Shown here: positions 1 through 14,544 of the stretch, in pieces
How positions within the stretch are numbered: position 1 is the stretch's first letter
How the letters are laid out: each line of letters opens with the position of its first letter
Assembly (NCBI GenBank): GCA_019925105.1
Contig: JAHGAU010000013.1
Span: forward strand, 558,001 to 622,000
Direction: 5' to 3'
Length of the DNA stretch: 64,000 bases
Source: Niebla homalea
Lineage: Eukaryota > Ascomycota > Lecanoromycetes > Lecanorales > Ramalinaceae
Program-made: the position numbers and the translations under genes
Notes under the pieces: generated by a model
Seen by the model: only the letters and a program-made list of their open reading frames with translations
What the model was told of the DNA's origin: nothing
Databases searched by the model: none

Positions 1-1021
<1,021 letters not shown>

Positions 1022-1650
1022 AGTGAGTCGAGCCAGGAGGCTTACCCTTTTGCGCGTCGCAGAAGACATGTTTTTCGTGGGGAGCCGGCCACGCTTCTGG
1101 CGCTAGGGACGATTTTGATACCCATAAAATTTGGCGACGAGTGATTTATAATGACATCAAGCAAGATTTACTCAAATACCCTGAGCGGATGTCCAGCATT
1201 ATCTGAGAGGCCACAGCTTTGATGATTCGGTCAAACTGTATACTCAGAAAGTATGCAACATATCTTGCATTTTCAAGATGCTGAAAGATTTTGAGATCAA
1301 TGATAGCAATTCCAGGAGCGCGTGTAGAGGGTTGATCGCTCATACGGCATCTTCATATCTCGGATTGATAGTCTATGAATGACTTATGTCAAGTCTACTT
1401 GATAGATTCACGGGGATCTAAAATGAGGCGGGTTCCACAGATTTACTGAAGCTCCAAACATAGAACTTGTATATCATATCTAGTTTTTTTCAGACGTCAT
1501 CCCGGTTCTATCAAGCCACGACGGTGGCGCAGTCTCAAGGCTGCCATTAAATCATTTGGTCCTTCGTTTCCCCCACCCAGTGGTCTATATGTCTCTCCGC
1601 ATTCCCTTCACTTGACATATTGTTCTTCATTTTTCGAGTACAACTTGACC
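1022..1650. other. Intergenic: ste20 3' flank and hse1 promoter
   Basis: About 630 bases between two same-strand genes. No open frame here resembles a protein, and I see no RNA gene or repeat. The last part before 1651 should hold the hse1 promoter and leader; a pyrimidine-rich stretch precedes the ATG. Confidence 0.5.
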
Positions 1651-3936
<2,286 letters not shown>

Positions 3937-4288
3937 AGCGTTTGTACGAAAATCGTGGTGTATATTGGGTGTCGTCTCCGTCTGGCGTCTACAAGATCAA
4001 TGAGAAGCGAGGGACGCTTTATATTTTTCAATTTTGAAGTGCGGCAAATTTCTTGAACATATGTGTCCAAACATCTTAAGCTGTCGTTCATGACGAAGCG
4101 TGCCTGCAAGGGGAAAGGAATGATCTCGACATATTAGTCAATCGTCAAAAAGCTTCATCTGCTACATCTCCAAATCACATCTCGTCCTCAATGAATCCCA
4201 CTCAAGCAACCACCCACACCTCGCTCAAAAGTACAATCAACCCATCCGAGCCCCTCAACTCTCAACTCTCCAATCTGGCTCCCCCCAT
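3937..4288. other. Intergenic between convergent hse1 and msrB
   Basis: Short convergent spacer with both 3' ends. No gene seen; presumably the 3' UTRs of both genes. Confidence 0.5.
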
Positions 4289-4942
4289 CTACTCCTTCTC
4301 ACTAAACTTCAAACTCACACTATTGACACAGTGCCGCTCATCCGTCGGGGTCGGGTACCCCTCCCCCTTGAACACATGGCCCAGATGCCCGCCGCACCGG
4401 GCACACACAATCTCCGTCCTCGCCATGCCGAACGTGCTGTCCGTGTGCCGCGTCACCGCTCCCGGGATGCTGTCGAAGTACGCGGGCCAGCCGCAGCCGC
4501 TCTTGAACTTGTGGTCGGCCCGGTAGAGCGGGGCGGCGCAGGCCTGGCAGTTGTAGGTCCCGCTCGTGGGCATGTGCTTGTCGTACTCGCCCGTGAAGGG
4601 CGCCTCCGTGCCCTTCTCGCGGATCACCCGGAACTGCTCGGGGGAGAGGATGGCTTGCCACTCCGATGCGGATTTCTTCTCCGGGTAGGAGGAGGAGGAG
4701 GAGGAGTCGGCCATTTCGTCGCTGCTGCTGGAGGAAGAGGAGGAGGTGGAGAACAGGGCGCCGAACAGCGGGAAGGAAGGCCAGGAGCGGACGATGGAGA
4801 GGGTGCTGTTGTTGTTGAGGGAGGAGGAGGGGGTGAGTTGGGGGAAGGACTTGGGGATTGCTTGGTGGGAGAAGATGTAGGGGCGGGTCAGGTTTGTGAA
4901 GGTCAGGCTGCGTAGGATGTTGGGGAAGGATGGAGGGCGCAT
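4289..4942 (-). CDS. Peptide-methionine (R)-S-oxide reductase, MsrB type
   Basis: Reduces methionine-R-sulfoxide in proteins using thioredoxin; part of oxidative damage repair. Single exon, 217 residues. The MsrB core starts at KSASEWQAILSPEQFRVIREKGTEAPF. Two CxxC zinc pairs are visible (NCQAC and VCARC), the substrate-binding CGWPAYF motif follows, and the catalytic cysteine lies in ERHCVNSVSL near the end. The first ~76 residues are Ser/Pro/Arg-rich with few acidic residues and look like a mitochondrial presequence followed by a poly-Ser tract (two runs of serine). An internal ATG (4712-4714, MADSSSS) would give a cytosolic form. The locus is GC-rich, and a long antisense frame over it is a shadow. 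Confidence 0.95.
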   Translation of the reverse strand: MRPPSFPNILRSLTFTNLTRPYIFSHQAIPKSFPQLTPSSSLNNNSTLSIVRSWPSFPLFGALFSTSSSSSSSSDEMADSSSSSSYPEKKSASEWQAILSPEQFRVIREKGTEAPFTGEYDKHMPTSGTYNCQACAAPLYRADHKFKSGCGWPAYFDSIPGAVTRHTDSTFGMARTEIVCARCGGHLGHVFKGEGYPTPTDERHCVNSVSLKFSEKE

Positions 4943-5665
4943 GTAGAAAGGATAGGTTGGATGTGTATTATATATCTGGGGAATTGTTGGTAAGCGGCTA
5001 AGGTAGTAGTAGATGAAATAAGGAAGGTGGAGGTCGCAATTGTTGACGAATCGCTCGCTGACAACATGTCGAATAACTTGATGACGCTAGAAATGCGGGA
5101 GAGATTGCGGGATGACGACATCTAAAGACTTCTTTTTTTCGGGAGGTGGCGGTGCAGACACATAGAGTGAATACGTAGAGTGATTCCTTATCAATCTACT
5201 ATTCGATATCAATGAACGTCTTGAGGGAATTGCAAATTCGAAAGATTGGAGTTGGCAAGCTCAAGCTCACATTGACCGCATACGTTGTGATGGTATTCAA
5301 AACAGGGTCTTGTGTACAGTAGAATCAAAGATTTCAACCAAGCTGCTGGTTCGTTGCGTATCAAATCAATCCTCGGCTTTGTAGAATGAAGGATTCTTCC
5401 TCCAGGAGCGGCTTCTGACGCTTCTCACGCCGCCAGTCGTCATTTTCTTACATCCTTGGATTTCGGCGGCACTCTGCCAGTATGGCAGCGCTCTCTCTGC
5501 TCACTTGTGAACTTGATCCGCCGATCGTGGAGCTGGTGATGAGCTCACGTGTTTGGGTCTGTTCGACCAAGTGACTCCAAGGTGAATCCACGAAATGGAG
5601 GTCGCAGGCTCGTATAGTCTCCAGATTGCCTGAAAGATGATGATACCACTGGCACCGTAATCTCT
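4943..5665. other. Intergenic: msrB promoter and zds1 3' flank
   Basis: About 720 bases between two minus-strand genes. Small open frames on both strands show no family resemblance. I see no RNA gene or repeat. Confidence 0.5.
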
Positions 5666-8600
5666 TCACCACATATCATCGTCTTCTTCTCGATCCGGAT
5701 CGTCGAACTGACCCTGCTGGTAAGCATATGGAGATGACTGATGCGGATCATGCTGCGCTCCGTGCCGCTGCTTCCGTGGCTGATGCCTCGCATATCCATT
5801 GCCATCCGTTGACTGCGTAGAGTGCTGACTAGCTCGAGACTGTGGACGATGGCCATTGTCGTTCTCAGCTTGCTCATGCTCATGATCGTAATCGTAGTCC
5901 ATGTCCATAAAATTGTCCTGTTGTTGCACTGGCTGGCTAGGACCGGGAGCTTTCTGCGAGGCCGCGCTCGATGCAGCCCTTTGCTCCTCGACCTCCTGTT
6001 GCCGTTGTTGCTGCTGCAGGTGAGATCAGCAAGCATTTCCCAGAGACATCAACATTGGAGATCATTACCTCTTGGTATTTCTGGTACTGAGAGAACTCCT
6101 CCGGCTGATCCTTCTTCTGTTGTGCAGCTTGCTGGCGCTGTGCAACAGATTGTGGCAGGTTGGCTTGGGGGTGCATCTGTTGTACCTTGGCAAGATAGGA
6201 GTACCTACGAAAGATGTCAGCTTGTGGCTGAAGCCGGCTCTGGAAACATCTCTCACATGAAGTTGCTGAGCAGCACCTGCGAATGCAGCGCTCGCCGTGG
6301 ATTGGCGAGTTTGATGTGCGCCATCCGATAAATCGCCCTCTCTTCGAGGATCGAGAATCGTGTCCAATTGTAGTCAACGTCCGGTTTCAGTATGCGCATC
6401 GGCGGTTCGGGTGAGAGAGTGTGTGAAGAGTGCTTCTTGCCAGCCGAATCGCGGTCACCCTTCTTCTTACCACCACTAAGAAGGGTGGAGAGAAAGCTCG
6501 CCTCTTTCTCCTTCTTTGTATCGCCCCCAGACGATTTTCGGCTGCTCTCCTTCTTCCGCTCCTCTTCCAGTCTGACATCACCGCGGTCCAGAACAACGCT
6601 CTCACGCCCTCGATTACCATCCATGGTGGTTTGCAATAGGTCCAGCCTCGTGTTGTCGAGCGACTTGTCAGCCTGCTTGCCCAGCCGTGATTTCGACTTC
6701 TTCGAGTCTTTCGCCTCTTCCCTCTCCTTCTCCTCACCACCGAGTAGTGCGCCCCAACTCCAGCTCGATTTCCTCGGTCCCTCGCTCTCTTTCTCTTTCT
6801 TCTCTTTCTGCTTCCTGCTGTCAGCCTTTTTATCTTCTGTAAGCGTGGGTATGAATGATAAGCTGTCTGTGCGAGTGTTATTGGGTAAAGGCGAAGGATG
6901 CGACGTCATGTCATTGAGGGACTGGCCAGGTTTTATACTTTGATTCGTTCGCGATTGCGAGGTCAAATTATGAGTCCGGGGTGGCGATGAGTTCGAAGAT
7001 GGAGCAGCTGTTGAGCCCATGGCCGGAGGAGGTTCATGCGATGAAGATCGTTCAGGGGGCCGGTATCGTGATGCATCTGAAGATGGCGGCCTCTCAACGA
7101 TTGACGGGATTGCTGTCTGTTTTCCTAGCGGCACGCCAATTCGGCCGTTTGAAGCTATCTGGGACACGAAATGCCGCGGCTGCGGTCCTTGGGGAGGGAT
7201 CTGCTGTTGCGGACGCTCCCGAAGATCCGACGTTGGGCGATACGAGGGCGGCTCATCTTGTCCGGCGACGGGATACGCACGCTGAGTTGGTGATATCACG
7301 GCACGTCGGTTCTGCCTGCCAGGCCGTGAGAAATTCTCAGTGACGGGTTCTGGAGCTGGCGATGGCTCCGTTTGCACCCTGGAAAAATTGAACGCCTCAC
7401 TCGATGGTAAACGTGGAGAGGTGGATGCCGAGGCGGATTGAGTGCCTTCAATTTCGCTGCTCCTACGCGGTGCGCCACGTTTTGAGTAAGGTGCTCTCTC
7501 GCCCCTTCGAAGACTGCCCCCCCTACGGTACGTGGTCCTCGTGGATCGTTTCAACGAATTGTTGCTGGACGGTACCGCAGGCAGTATTGGCACGTCTGCC
7601 CCTTCTAGTGAGTCTCCACTTGCTCCTTCCATTCCACTCTCCATGCTTAGTCTTTGGATGATCTTGTCCGGTTCGTTGACCAAAGTTTCCAGGTCTTGCA
7701 GATTGTTGACGCCAGAATTCAGCATTTCCCCACTGCTTTGGGATCTTCTGCGATCGAGTATCTCAGCCCCATCTTGATATCCCTCAGCTCCTCGTCCATC
7801 CGTATTATCAATCTGCCTGGAAAGCGTAGATTTCCTTCTTCTGAGACTGGCGCTTGACCGCTCCGATTCTGAGCCATCAGGTGAGAGGGCCCCTTGCTTC
7901 TCCTCGGATCGCCTTTTCAACGACTTGACTTTCTTGTCCAGGAACGTCTTGAATTCCATAGGAGCAAGCTCAGGATGGACGCTTGCAGGGACCCAATAGA
8001 GTCTTGCAGCATCATCAGGGTCAGTGCTGGCGGGAGGGGTCGTTGGTATGCCGAAGCTGGAGTTAAATGATGGTAGATCGGGGTCGCCAGATGCATTGAC
8101 ATCCATAGACATTCGTCGTAATGCGGACAAATTGTTCAACTCTTGAGCTATAGCATTTGGATTTGACTCATAGTCGATATCGTTCAACGGGAAATGAGAA
8201 TTCGCCGTGTCGGAGGTTGAGGGCGCCCGTCTGAGGGAGTTGCTGGGCGAAAGCTGTACTCCTCCCCCATCGGCGTCAGATGCCTGATTTCGAACAGCCA
8301 TACTCATATTCTGTCCATTGATCCCTGGATGTATGCCCTCACTGGAGTTTGTCCGGCCCAAAGGATTCCGCAGGCTTGGGGTTCGAGGTGAGACGATACT
8401 AGATCCTGATGATTGGCGGGAGGGGGATAAGGGTGATGCGGTGGGAGGCACGGTTGAGGAGGCGACAAAACTGAGGGGTCTCGATTCACGTTTGCTATAG
8501 TGGGGGTCGCCATACATGTCACCAATTGCCTCTGTTACATGATGGTTGTCGTCACTGATGGATATTTGCGGCACGTGGCCACGTTTGTTATGTGGCGGAC

Positions 8601-8832
8601 TGTGGCCATAGTACGGCCTCGAGGATGTCTGCAAGGGTAGTGAAAAGGATTAGCGAGGCAAGTCAGGGAAGAAACAGTAGCCTCAGCAGGCCATGTAAGG
8701 AGGTGGCATAATTTGCCCAACCGCTTGACTACTTTGTCGTGCGTGGCTCATTACCGCTCTTCGTGGCAGTCAAGATTCACGATTCGGATCATAGTAGAGA
8801 AGAGAAAGACATTATGTGAAGCTCACCTGCAT
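5666..8832 (-). CDS. zds1: Zds1/Zds2-family polarity and PP2A regulator
   Basis: Zds proteins bind PP2A-Cdc55 and control mitotic exit, septin and polarity functions. Proposed exons (minus strand): 8827-8832 (ATGCAG only), 6257-8628, 6069-6204 and 5666-6013, 953 residues. The N-terminal two thirds are Ser/Pro/Arg-rich and probably disordered. A short conserved block LYWVPASVHPELAPMEFKTFL (about residue 210) is a known Zds N-terminal signature. The Zds C-terminal domain reads NWTRFSILEERAIYRMAHIKLANPRR...QVLLSNFM and continues across the 6205-6256 intron into YSYLAKVQQ. The tail is Gln-rich, then acidic. The start is placed in a 6-nt coding exon because the long frame has no ATG before its TTGCAG acceptor, while ATGCAG|GTGAGC lies 198 nt upstream in phase. 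Confidence 0.85.
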
Positions 8833-9324
8833 TGTGACGATTGCAGAGGGTATGTGCCAACCCGGGCGTCAAGCGGGAAAGACTCAAGGAAACATGAGGG
8901 AGTAAGTGGTCGGAGCACATCGAGACACGAGAGCTAGGGCTTTCGAAAGTCTCATGCACAGTCCCCAAGACAGAGCCTCGAAGGCAAGATGGAAGGTTAT
9001 AGGATTGGCGAAGGGATGTTTGTTCATAATGATGTTCTCCTACTTCGCCAAATCCCCCCCATCTCCATGCCTTGGCCTACCAGCGGCTGCCGCACTAAAA
9101 TGACTTAGCGCCATAGGCCGTCTACTTTAGGCTCCCCGTTAGCGAACGATCGGCCAAAACGTGCCAGAGACATAAGCCTCAAGCAACTACCCGTGGGAAA
9201 CCTTGTGCAGCAGCCTCCGAATCCTGCAGAATTGACAATACTACAAGCTACCATACACCTCCCTTTCCAGACTTTACTTCAAGTTGATGAACAATTCAAC
9301 ATCCACTAGGAGCACACTCATCGC
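8833..9324. other. Intergenic: zds1 promoter/leader and glo1 3' flank
   Basis: About 490 bases between two minus-strand genes. No coding or RNA gene seen. Confidence 0.5.
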
Positions 9325-10415
9325 TCATAGCTGAGCCTTGAGTTGCTCATTTTGCACAACCTAGAATTACCAAGATTAGCGCGCAATCCAGCTTTGTCGA
9401 CGTTCAATAGACTCACCTCAATCCAATATCCATCGGGATCCAACACAAATGCAAGATTCTTCATGTTTCCGTCAGTCATTCGCTTTTTCCAATTCACACC
9501 CTTCTCCTCAAATCGCTTGCAAGCAGCCTCAATGTCATCAACGCTGACGCAAATATGTCCAAAACCCTGGGGCTGATCGTTTCCGTTATGATACTTGAAG
9601 TCAGCATCCTTCTCAGTCCCATAATTCCACGTCAGTTCTAAGACGCCCTCCAGATCCGATGTCGTCGGAGGGGCCTTGCCGTCAGGTGGGTAGCCCAGGA
9701 AATAGAGGTTGAACCCACTCGAGGCATTTTCGGAAGTACGTAACAGCGTCATGCCAAAGGTGTCCTGGTAGAATTTCAAGGACGCCTCATGGTCCTTGAC
9801 TCGGATCATACTGTGATTGAACTTGTATGTGGACGGATCTGTCTCCTTGACATCTTCCGTCTTGTCCACAGGGTTGAACCCAATGATCTCGACCCAGTAG
9901 CCATCTGGGTCCAATGCAAAAGCGATAGAACGCATTCGTCCATCCGTGAGTTTCTTTTGGAACTTATATCCAGCGTCCTCAATCCTTTGACAAGCCGCCT
10001 GAATGGCATCGACACTTACGCAGATATGGCCAAAACCTTTGCCTGGTTCTGAATTACCGTTGTTGACTTTGAAGGCATCATCCTTTTCGCTGCCATAGTT
10101 GTGGGTCAATTCCAAAACTCCCTGGCGGTTTGTCCAATGTCCGTGAGCGCTCGTGGCTGAATCATAGGCCAGGAAATACAGATCGAATTTGCTATCAGGC
10201 ATGGAAATCTTATTGATCTGTTTCATGCCAAGCATTTCGTAATACTTGACACTTCGCTGCGGATCTTTGACCCTCAGCATGGTGTGGTTGAGACGGTATC
10301 TCTTGGGATCAGTCATAGTCGCGTATGTAGCGTGTAATGGCAATATACCAGATTTCGTATATGATATCGGCAAGCGATTGAGTTTTGAAAATCCAGGAGT
10401 CAAGATTGAGCTCAT
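9325..10415 (-). CDS. glo1: Glyoxalase I (lactoylglutathione lyase), two-domain fungal type
   Basis: Converts the methylglyoxal-glutathione hemithioacetal to S-lactoylglutathione. Exons 9417-10415 and 9325-9360, 344 residues. Two tandem vicinal-oxygen-chelate domains are plain: each has (N)H(T/S)M(L/I)RVKD at its start, GVLEL(T)xNYG with the metal-binding Glu, FGHICVSVD with the metal His, and DPDGYW(V/I)E with a second Glu. Repeat 1 spans roughly residues 40-180 and repeat 2 about 195-335. The last exon supplies VVQNEQLKAQL and TGA at 9325; skipping this splice gives an unrelated tail. A first ATG at 10415 adds a basic 33-residue leader, while MTDPKRYRLNH at 10316 would give the cytosolic enzyme. 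Confidence 0.95.
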
Positions 10416-11080
10416 CTGAATATACTACGGGATGAATTGAAACTTCCGTCATCGCCACACATGTTTGGACTGAGGCGACCTCGCACAATACCATGACGTC
10501 ACATGAATGTGGGTTTTCACCTGCGGCCCGCAGCACGCATTGCCGAATGGCACAGTCACAGTGAGACAGTCGTAGGTACCTAGCAAGCCTAGGTACCTTG
10601 GATATGCGCTCTCCTAAACCATCGAGACTACAAGTGACAACGGCCGACTTCATCTAAAATCTCCATATTCACGGGCACCCCTGATAGTTGCATGGTAAGA
10701 CTCTGATGAGACTGGAGCGCCTCATTTCGGACCAATGCTGCTTACTATCTGACCGATTTGAGGTTGTAACCAATATCTGAGAAGCGACTCAATAGTATTC
10801 ATTGACGGACTCTGTCTACACGGGACTTGAAAAATACGAGAATGGGATCTTAAGTTCGAGTTCTGATGAGAGCTTGAGTCTGCGCAGGTCAGTGGAGGGT
10901 TGGACGGGGTTGGGCGGCCTTCTATTACATGCGCCCTCATTCTTCTTTGGGCGATTACTACCTATTGTCGTTCAATATTAGCTGGATCCAGGGCTTTCGC
11001 GTTTCCAAAAAGAACAAAAAAAATTCTCTATTCATTGTCTCATCTGGCCCTCACTTGGACACTTCCCACCAAGACCCGCG
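10416..11080. promoter_or_regulatory. Divergent promoter region of glo1 and the roadblock-like gene
   Basis: Two genes point away from this 665-base stretch. It holds a perfect CRE palindrome TGACGTCA at 10494-10501, about 80 bases upstream of the glo1 ATG, and two palindromic TAGGTACCTA/CCTAGGTACC boxes at 10573-10582 and 10588-10597. CRE sites bind Atf1/AP-1-type bZIP factors in fungi (family knowledge); a stress-response role for glo1 here is inference. Confidence 0.5.
10494..10501. promoter_or_regulatory. CRE-type palindrome TGACGTCA
   Basis: Exact 8-bp bZIP site 79 bases 5' of the glyoxalase I start codon. Position and perfect symmetry suggest an Atf1/Sko1-type input, not shown experimentally. 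Confidence 0.5.
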
Positions 11081-11850
11081 ATGAGTGGAAAGATGAAACT
11101 CGTGGACGCCCACGCAGTCCGTGACCTCCTCAACGACAACGTCGACGAGCACGTCTCCCACTTCATGTAAGTTCCTCCCCACAATTATTCCCCTCTTGCG
11201 TAGCCTTCCTCTTGATAAAGTAAGCATCCCACTAAACACGCCCCTGGTCTCCCATCCACAGCGTCTTCACCGACCACGGCACCCTCCTCTCGCACACCTC
11301 CGCCCTCTCTGAATCGTCCCTCCTGAAATTCCCCCCCTTCGCCGGCACCGTCTGGCGGAACCACAACTCTCACATCGTCGCGAACGGAGATGGCGATCTC
11401 GCTGCCGGCAGAATCGCGGCCATGAAGACGCTCAGCCTTGAAGTGGTGTCGAAGGGGAAGGGGCTGCGTCAGATGACTGTGGAGATGGATGGGGTGGTCT
11501 CTGTGGTACGGGTGATTGTGCCGAGGCTTCTGGTGGCGGCGCAGATGGCGAGGGCGAGGGTGGATGGGGAGGATGATGAAGGCGGGTTTGACCGTGGAGA
11601 GGGGGCGGAGGAGGGCGGAGATGGAGATGGGTGTGATTCTGACGGCGAGATGGAAGGGGAGGCCAGTGGAGAGGATGGTGATGATTCCATCGCGGACAGT
11701 GATAGCGGTGAAGCAAGTGATCAGAGCGAGGAGACAGGTACCCGGACGAGGGGCGTCAGCAGGATGAGAGTCCTGGAGCTGAAGGCTGAGGGGATGGCGG
11801 AGTTCCTGGCACGGGAGTATCCTTCCAGATTACCGAATGATTTCTTTTGA
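11081..11850 (+). CDS. Roadblock/LC7-like small protein, possible LAMTOR2/Ego-type subunit
   Basis: Exons 11081-11166 and 11262-11850 encode 224 residues. I do not recognise it with certainty. The N-terminal part (KLVDAHAVRDLLND, then IVFTDHGTLLSHTS, then AGTVWRNH) and the later pieces LRQMTVEMDGVVSVVRVIVPRLLV and the C-terminal LKAEGMAEFLAREY follow the helix-strand order of roadblock/LC7 proteins such as LAMTOR2, which scaffold Rag GTPases at the vacuole/lysosome. Between the predicted third strand and last helix sits an insert of about 70 residues, very rich in Asp, Glu and Gly. Whether the insert is coding rather than an unspliced intron cannot be decided from sequence, but it stays in frame and has no good GT/AG pair. 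Confidence 0.7.
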
Positions 11851-12027
11851 TTTCCCCCCCAAAACGCTCCTGTTATTCTACACGGCTTCATGATAATCCC
11901 AAATCTCGTCATCAGATACACCTTTCAGACACGTCCAGAGAGGGGTATATGGATAGCAATGTTGAGCAAGGAGCAGTTGGGTGCAATGACTGTGACATCT
12001 CTCTCAATATTCGTATCGATAGGAATC

Positions 12028-13984
12028 CTACTCCCTTCCTAATTTCCTCCATATCCCCAAAGCTGCCGCGCCTACCACGGCGACCGCCCCTCCGGCTATC
12101 CACCACCTCGTCCAGTCACCATCATCGTTTTCGACATCAGGCCCAGCGGGCAGCACACCGGCAGGCCACAGCGCAGCTTCAGCGATACTGACAAAAACCT
12201 CGCTGATGCTCCCCCACGTAGCGCTTCCGTGGAGCGGCTTACTCAGGCCCAGCTTCGAGGTGAATTCCTCCGGCTGAACATCCCCTCTCTGGGTCGATCG
12301 GTCCATGTCCGCTTTCAGAGCGACATAAAGACTTGGCATGCTGGCCAAGTGTGAGTGCTGTGTCTGAAGGGCTGCGATGTAGCCGAACGAGTCCGGATCT
12401 GAGGAGTCGTAGGCATATACCACGAGGTCGGCCGTTGAAAGCTTGGACGGATTCTCAAGGATGGCAGGTTCCAGCTCTCCAAGTTCCGACAGGATGAGGG
12501 TGCACTGCTTCCCACCAGGCAACTCGACGGTATTGACGGCTGTGCGCTGCTTGATGGTGGGGTGATAGATTTGCGAAAAGGGGCGTGACAAGAAGGCATC
12601 GAGCAGTGACGATTTGCCGGCGCCGGGCGGTCCTAGAAGGTAAGCCAGGAGGACGTTCCTTTCCGTCTTGGCTGGACGTTTCCGAGTGCGAAGAGTACGT
12701 TTTCGTGGTTTGGTCAGGTGCAGAGCTGAGGTTGTGGAATGGTCAGGCGGATCATAACCCAGGTAGGCAAGATACGAGAGGGTTGTCTTGGGCGAGAAGA
12801 AGGTGGTCATGCTCCACTGGGCTAGCCAACCTTGGAGGGTGATATAGTTGGCCTCGTTCCGGATGGCAGAAGAAGGAAAAGTGTTGGTATCATCGGACCA
12901 GTCTGGAGGTAGACCAGGAGTAGGTGAGAATAACGAAGATAGTTCGCCAGGTGAAAGGCCGCCATCGTTGTCCTTATCGTGCAGTAGAAAGAGATCAACA
13001 AAGAAGCGGTAGCCTGCAGGTGAAAGCTCAGCTGAGGAATTAGCCGGAATATCGAATTTGGGTGACAGATAACGCGGTTCAAGAGACAGGCTATTGCTGT
13101 AATGAAAAGTGCGAAGAATGATCCAGATCGTTTCATGGCGACCTTTCTCCGCGAACAGCTTGTTGAGGAGGACGAAGCCGGAGCTTGTAATTCCAGTCTC
13201 GGTCACTGCTTCAGGTGAGGAGGTCGAGAGTGTCTGTTTAATATTTTCGAGATCTGAGGCGGGAAGGGGCTTGCCGAAGCACTTGTGTTGGAAATTCTGT
13301 ATCTCATCATCGGAGAGTAGCTGATCTTGATCAAAATCGCAGAGATGAAAGATGCGTTTGAGAGCAGTGGCACAGGCGGGCTTGAGAGTGGATTCTTTGG
13401 AATCAAAGATGGGAGCAATTGGATCGGAGACAGCCTTTTGGCACAGGAAGAAAACCTCATTGATGTTGTGATGCTCCCTCGCACTTGTTCGGATACAAGA
13501 ATCGATCTCCTTGAACTCAGCCATGACCGGCAACATCTCATCTTCAACAACTTGCTCAGTTGGCACGGATGCACTCAAGTCCGACTTGTTGGCGCAGAGT
13601 ACAACTGGTACATTGACCCCAAGGGACCTAAAATGAGGCAGCCAGAACAGGGCAATGCGCTCGTAGCTGTAGTGATCCGCATACACCAGCAGGATCACGT
13701 TCGACTTTCGTATCTCTTTGTTGAGATTGGTCCTCTCCTGGGGGAGCGCCGAGGTATCCACGATCGTGGTGGTGACATTTTTGGGAGTACCGATACTGGG
13801 TGGTATGGTGATTTGAGGGAGGATTGGCTGGATCTTGTTCGTGACAAAGACGCCTTTGACAAGGCCTGTGATGAGACTTGATTTGCCGGTCCCTTCATCA
13901 CCGCATATGCATATTCGGACTAGGTAGAGATATCAGCTTTGAAGACTCCAAGCGTTCCATCAGAACGATTGTACCTGTGACCAT
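12028..13984 (-). CDS. gem1: Mitochondrial Rho GTPase Gem1 (Miro)
   Basis: Tail-anchored outer-membrane GTPase, part of ERMES regulation and mitochondrial inheritance. Exons 13975-13984 (start, 10 nt) and 12028-13919, 633 residues. The short first exon gives MVT and joins to [16 protein letters not shown], the G1 loop of the first GTPase domain; VDTSALP and ANKSD are its G3- and G4-like motifs. EF hand 1 ([13 protein letters not shown]) is near residue 197 and EF hand 2 ([13 protein letters not shown]) near 317. The second GTPase domain has the P-loop GPPGAGKSS near 433. A single hydrophobic anchor, [16 protein letters not shown], precedes the short basic tail WRKLGRE. Size and order match Miro exactly. 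It is divergent from creC. Confidence 0.95.
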
Positions 13985-14544
13985 TTTCTTGAGGCTCGCA
14001 ACAGCCCTCAAGGCATGGCGGACATGTTGGTCGTCGCGATGTGAATCTCACAGGAACACGAAGCCCTTTTCTCCCTACGTGTAGTCTGAAGCTAGGGCGG
14101 CACCTTGAGGAAGTGATTGATGAGAAACATGGGAGGCGGTTTAAATAGCAAGAGTGAGTGTATAAAAGTGAATGCAGCTATCTGCCCGTGGCCCCGTGAA
14201 TACAGCTACTCTAGGGCTCTAGCTCCCCTGCAAAACCGTTCCTTTGGGTTGACCTAGCGCCTACCGTGCCACGAGGCATGCAGGGATACCTGGAAAGCCT
14301 GACGCCATAGGCTTGAAGACCCCACATTCACGGCAATTTATGTGTCCCTGCATCAAGCAGTGTAACGTGCCTTGGTGCCATCAGCTTCGCTTTTGCTTCG
14401 ATTATCTATCGAGAATGTGTTTTGCTGTTCTATTGGATTTAGTCGAAAGACAAAAGCCGCGCTAGAAGCAATGATCGTTGGGCCGCAAGGTCGCATCAAT
14501 TTACTGCAGCCTTCGTCGATCACACCCTCGGAATACTACCTACG
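13985..14544. other. Divergent promoter between gem1 and creC
   Basis: A 560-base shared upstream region. No coding frame of interest. I could not pick out a convincing regulatory box. Confidence 0.45.

Noticed and set aside
4331..4915. 194-codon plus-strand frame opposite msrB
   Set aside because: Shadow of the GC-rich msrB coding strand; composition is Arg/Gly/Ala-rich with no family resemblance.
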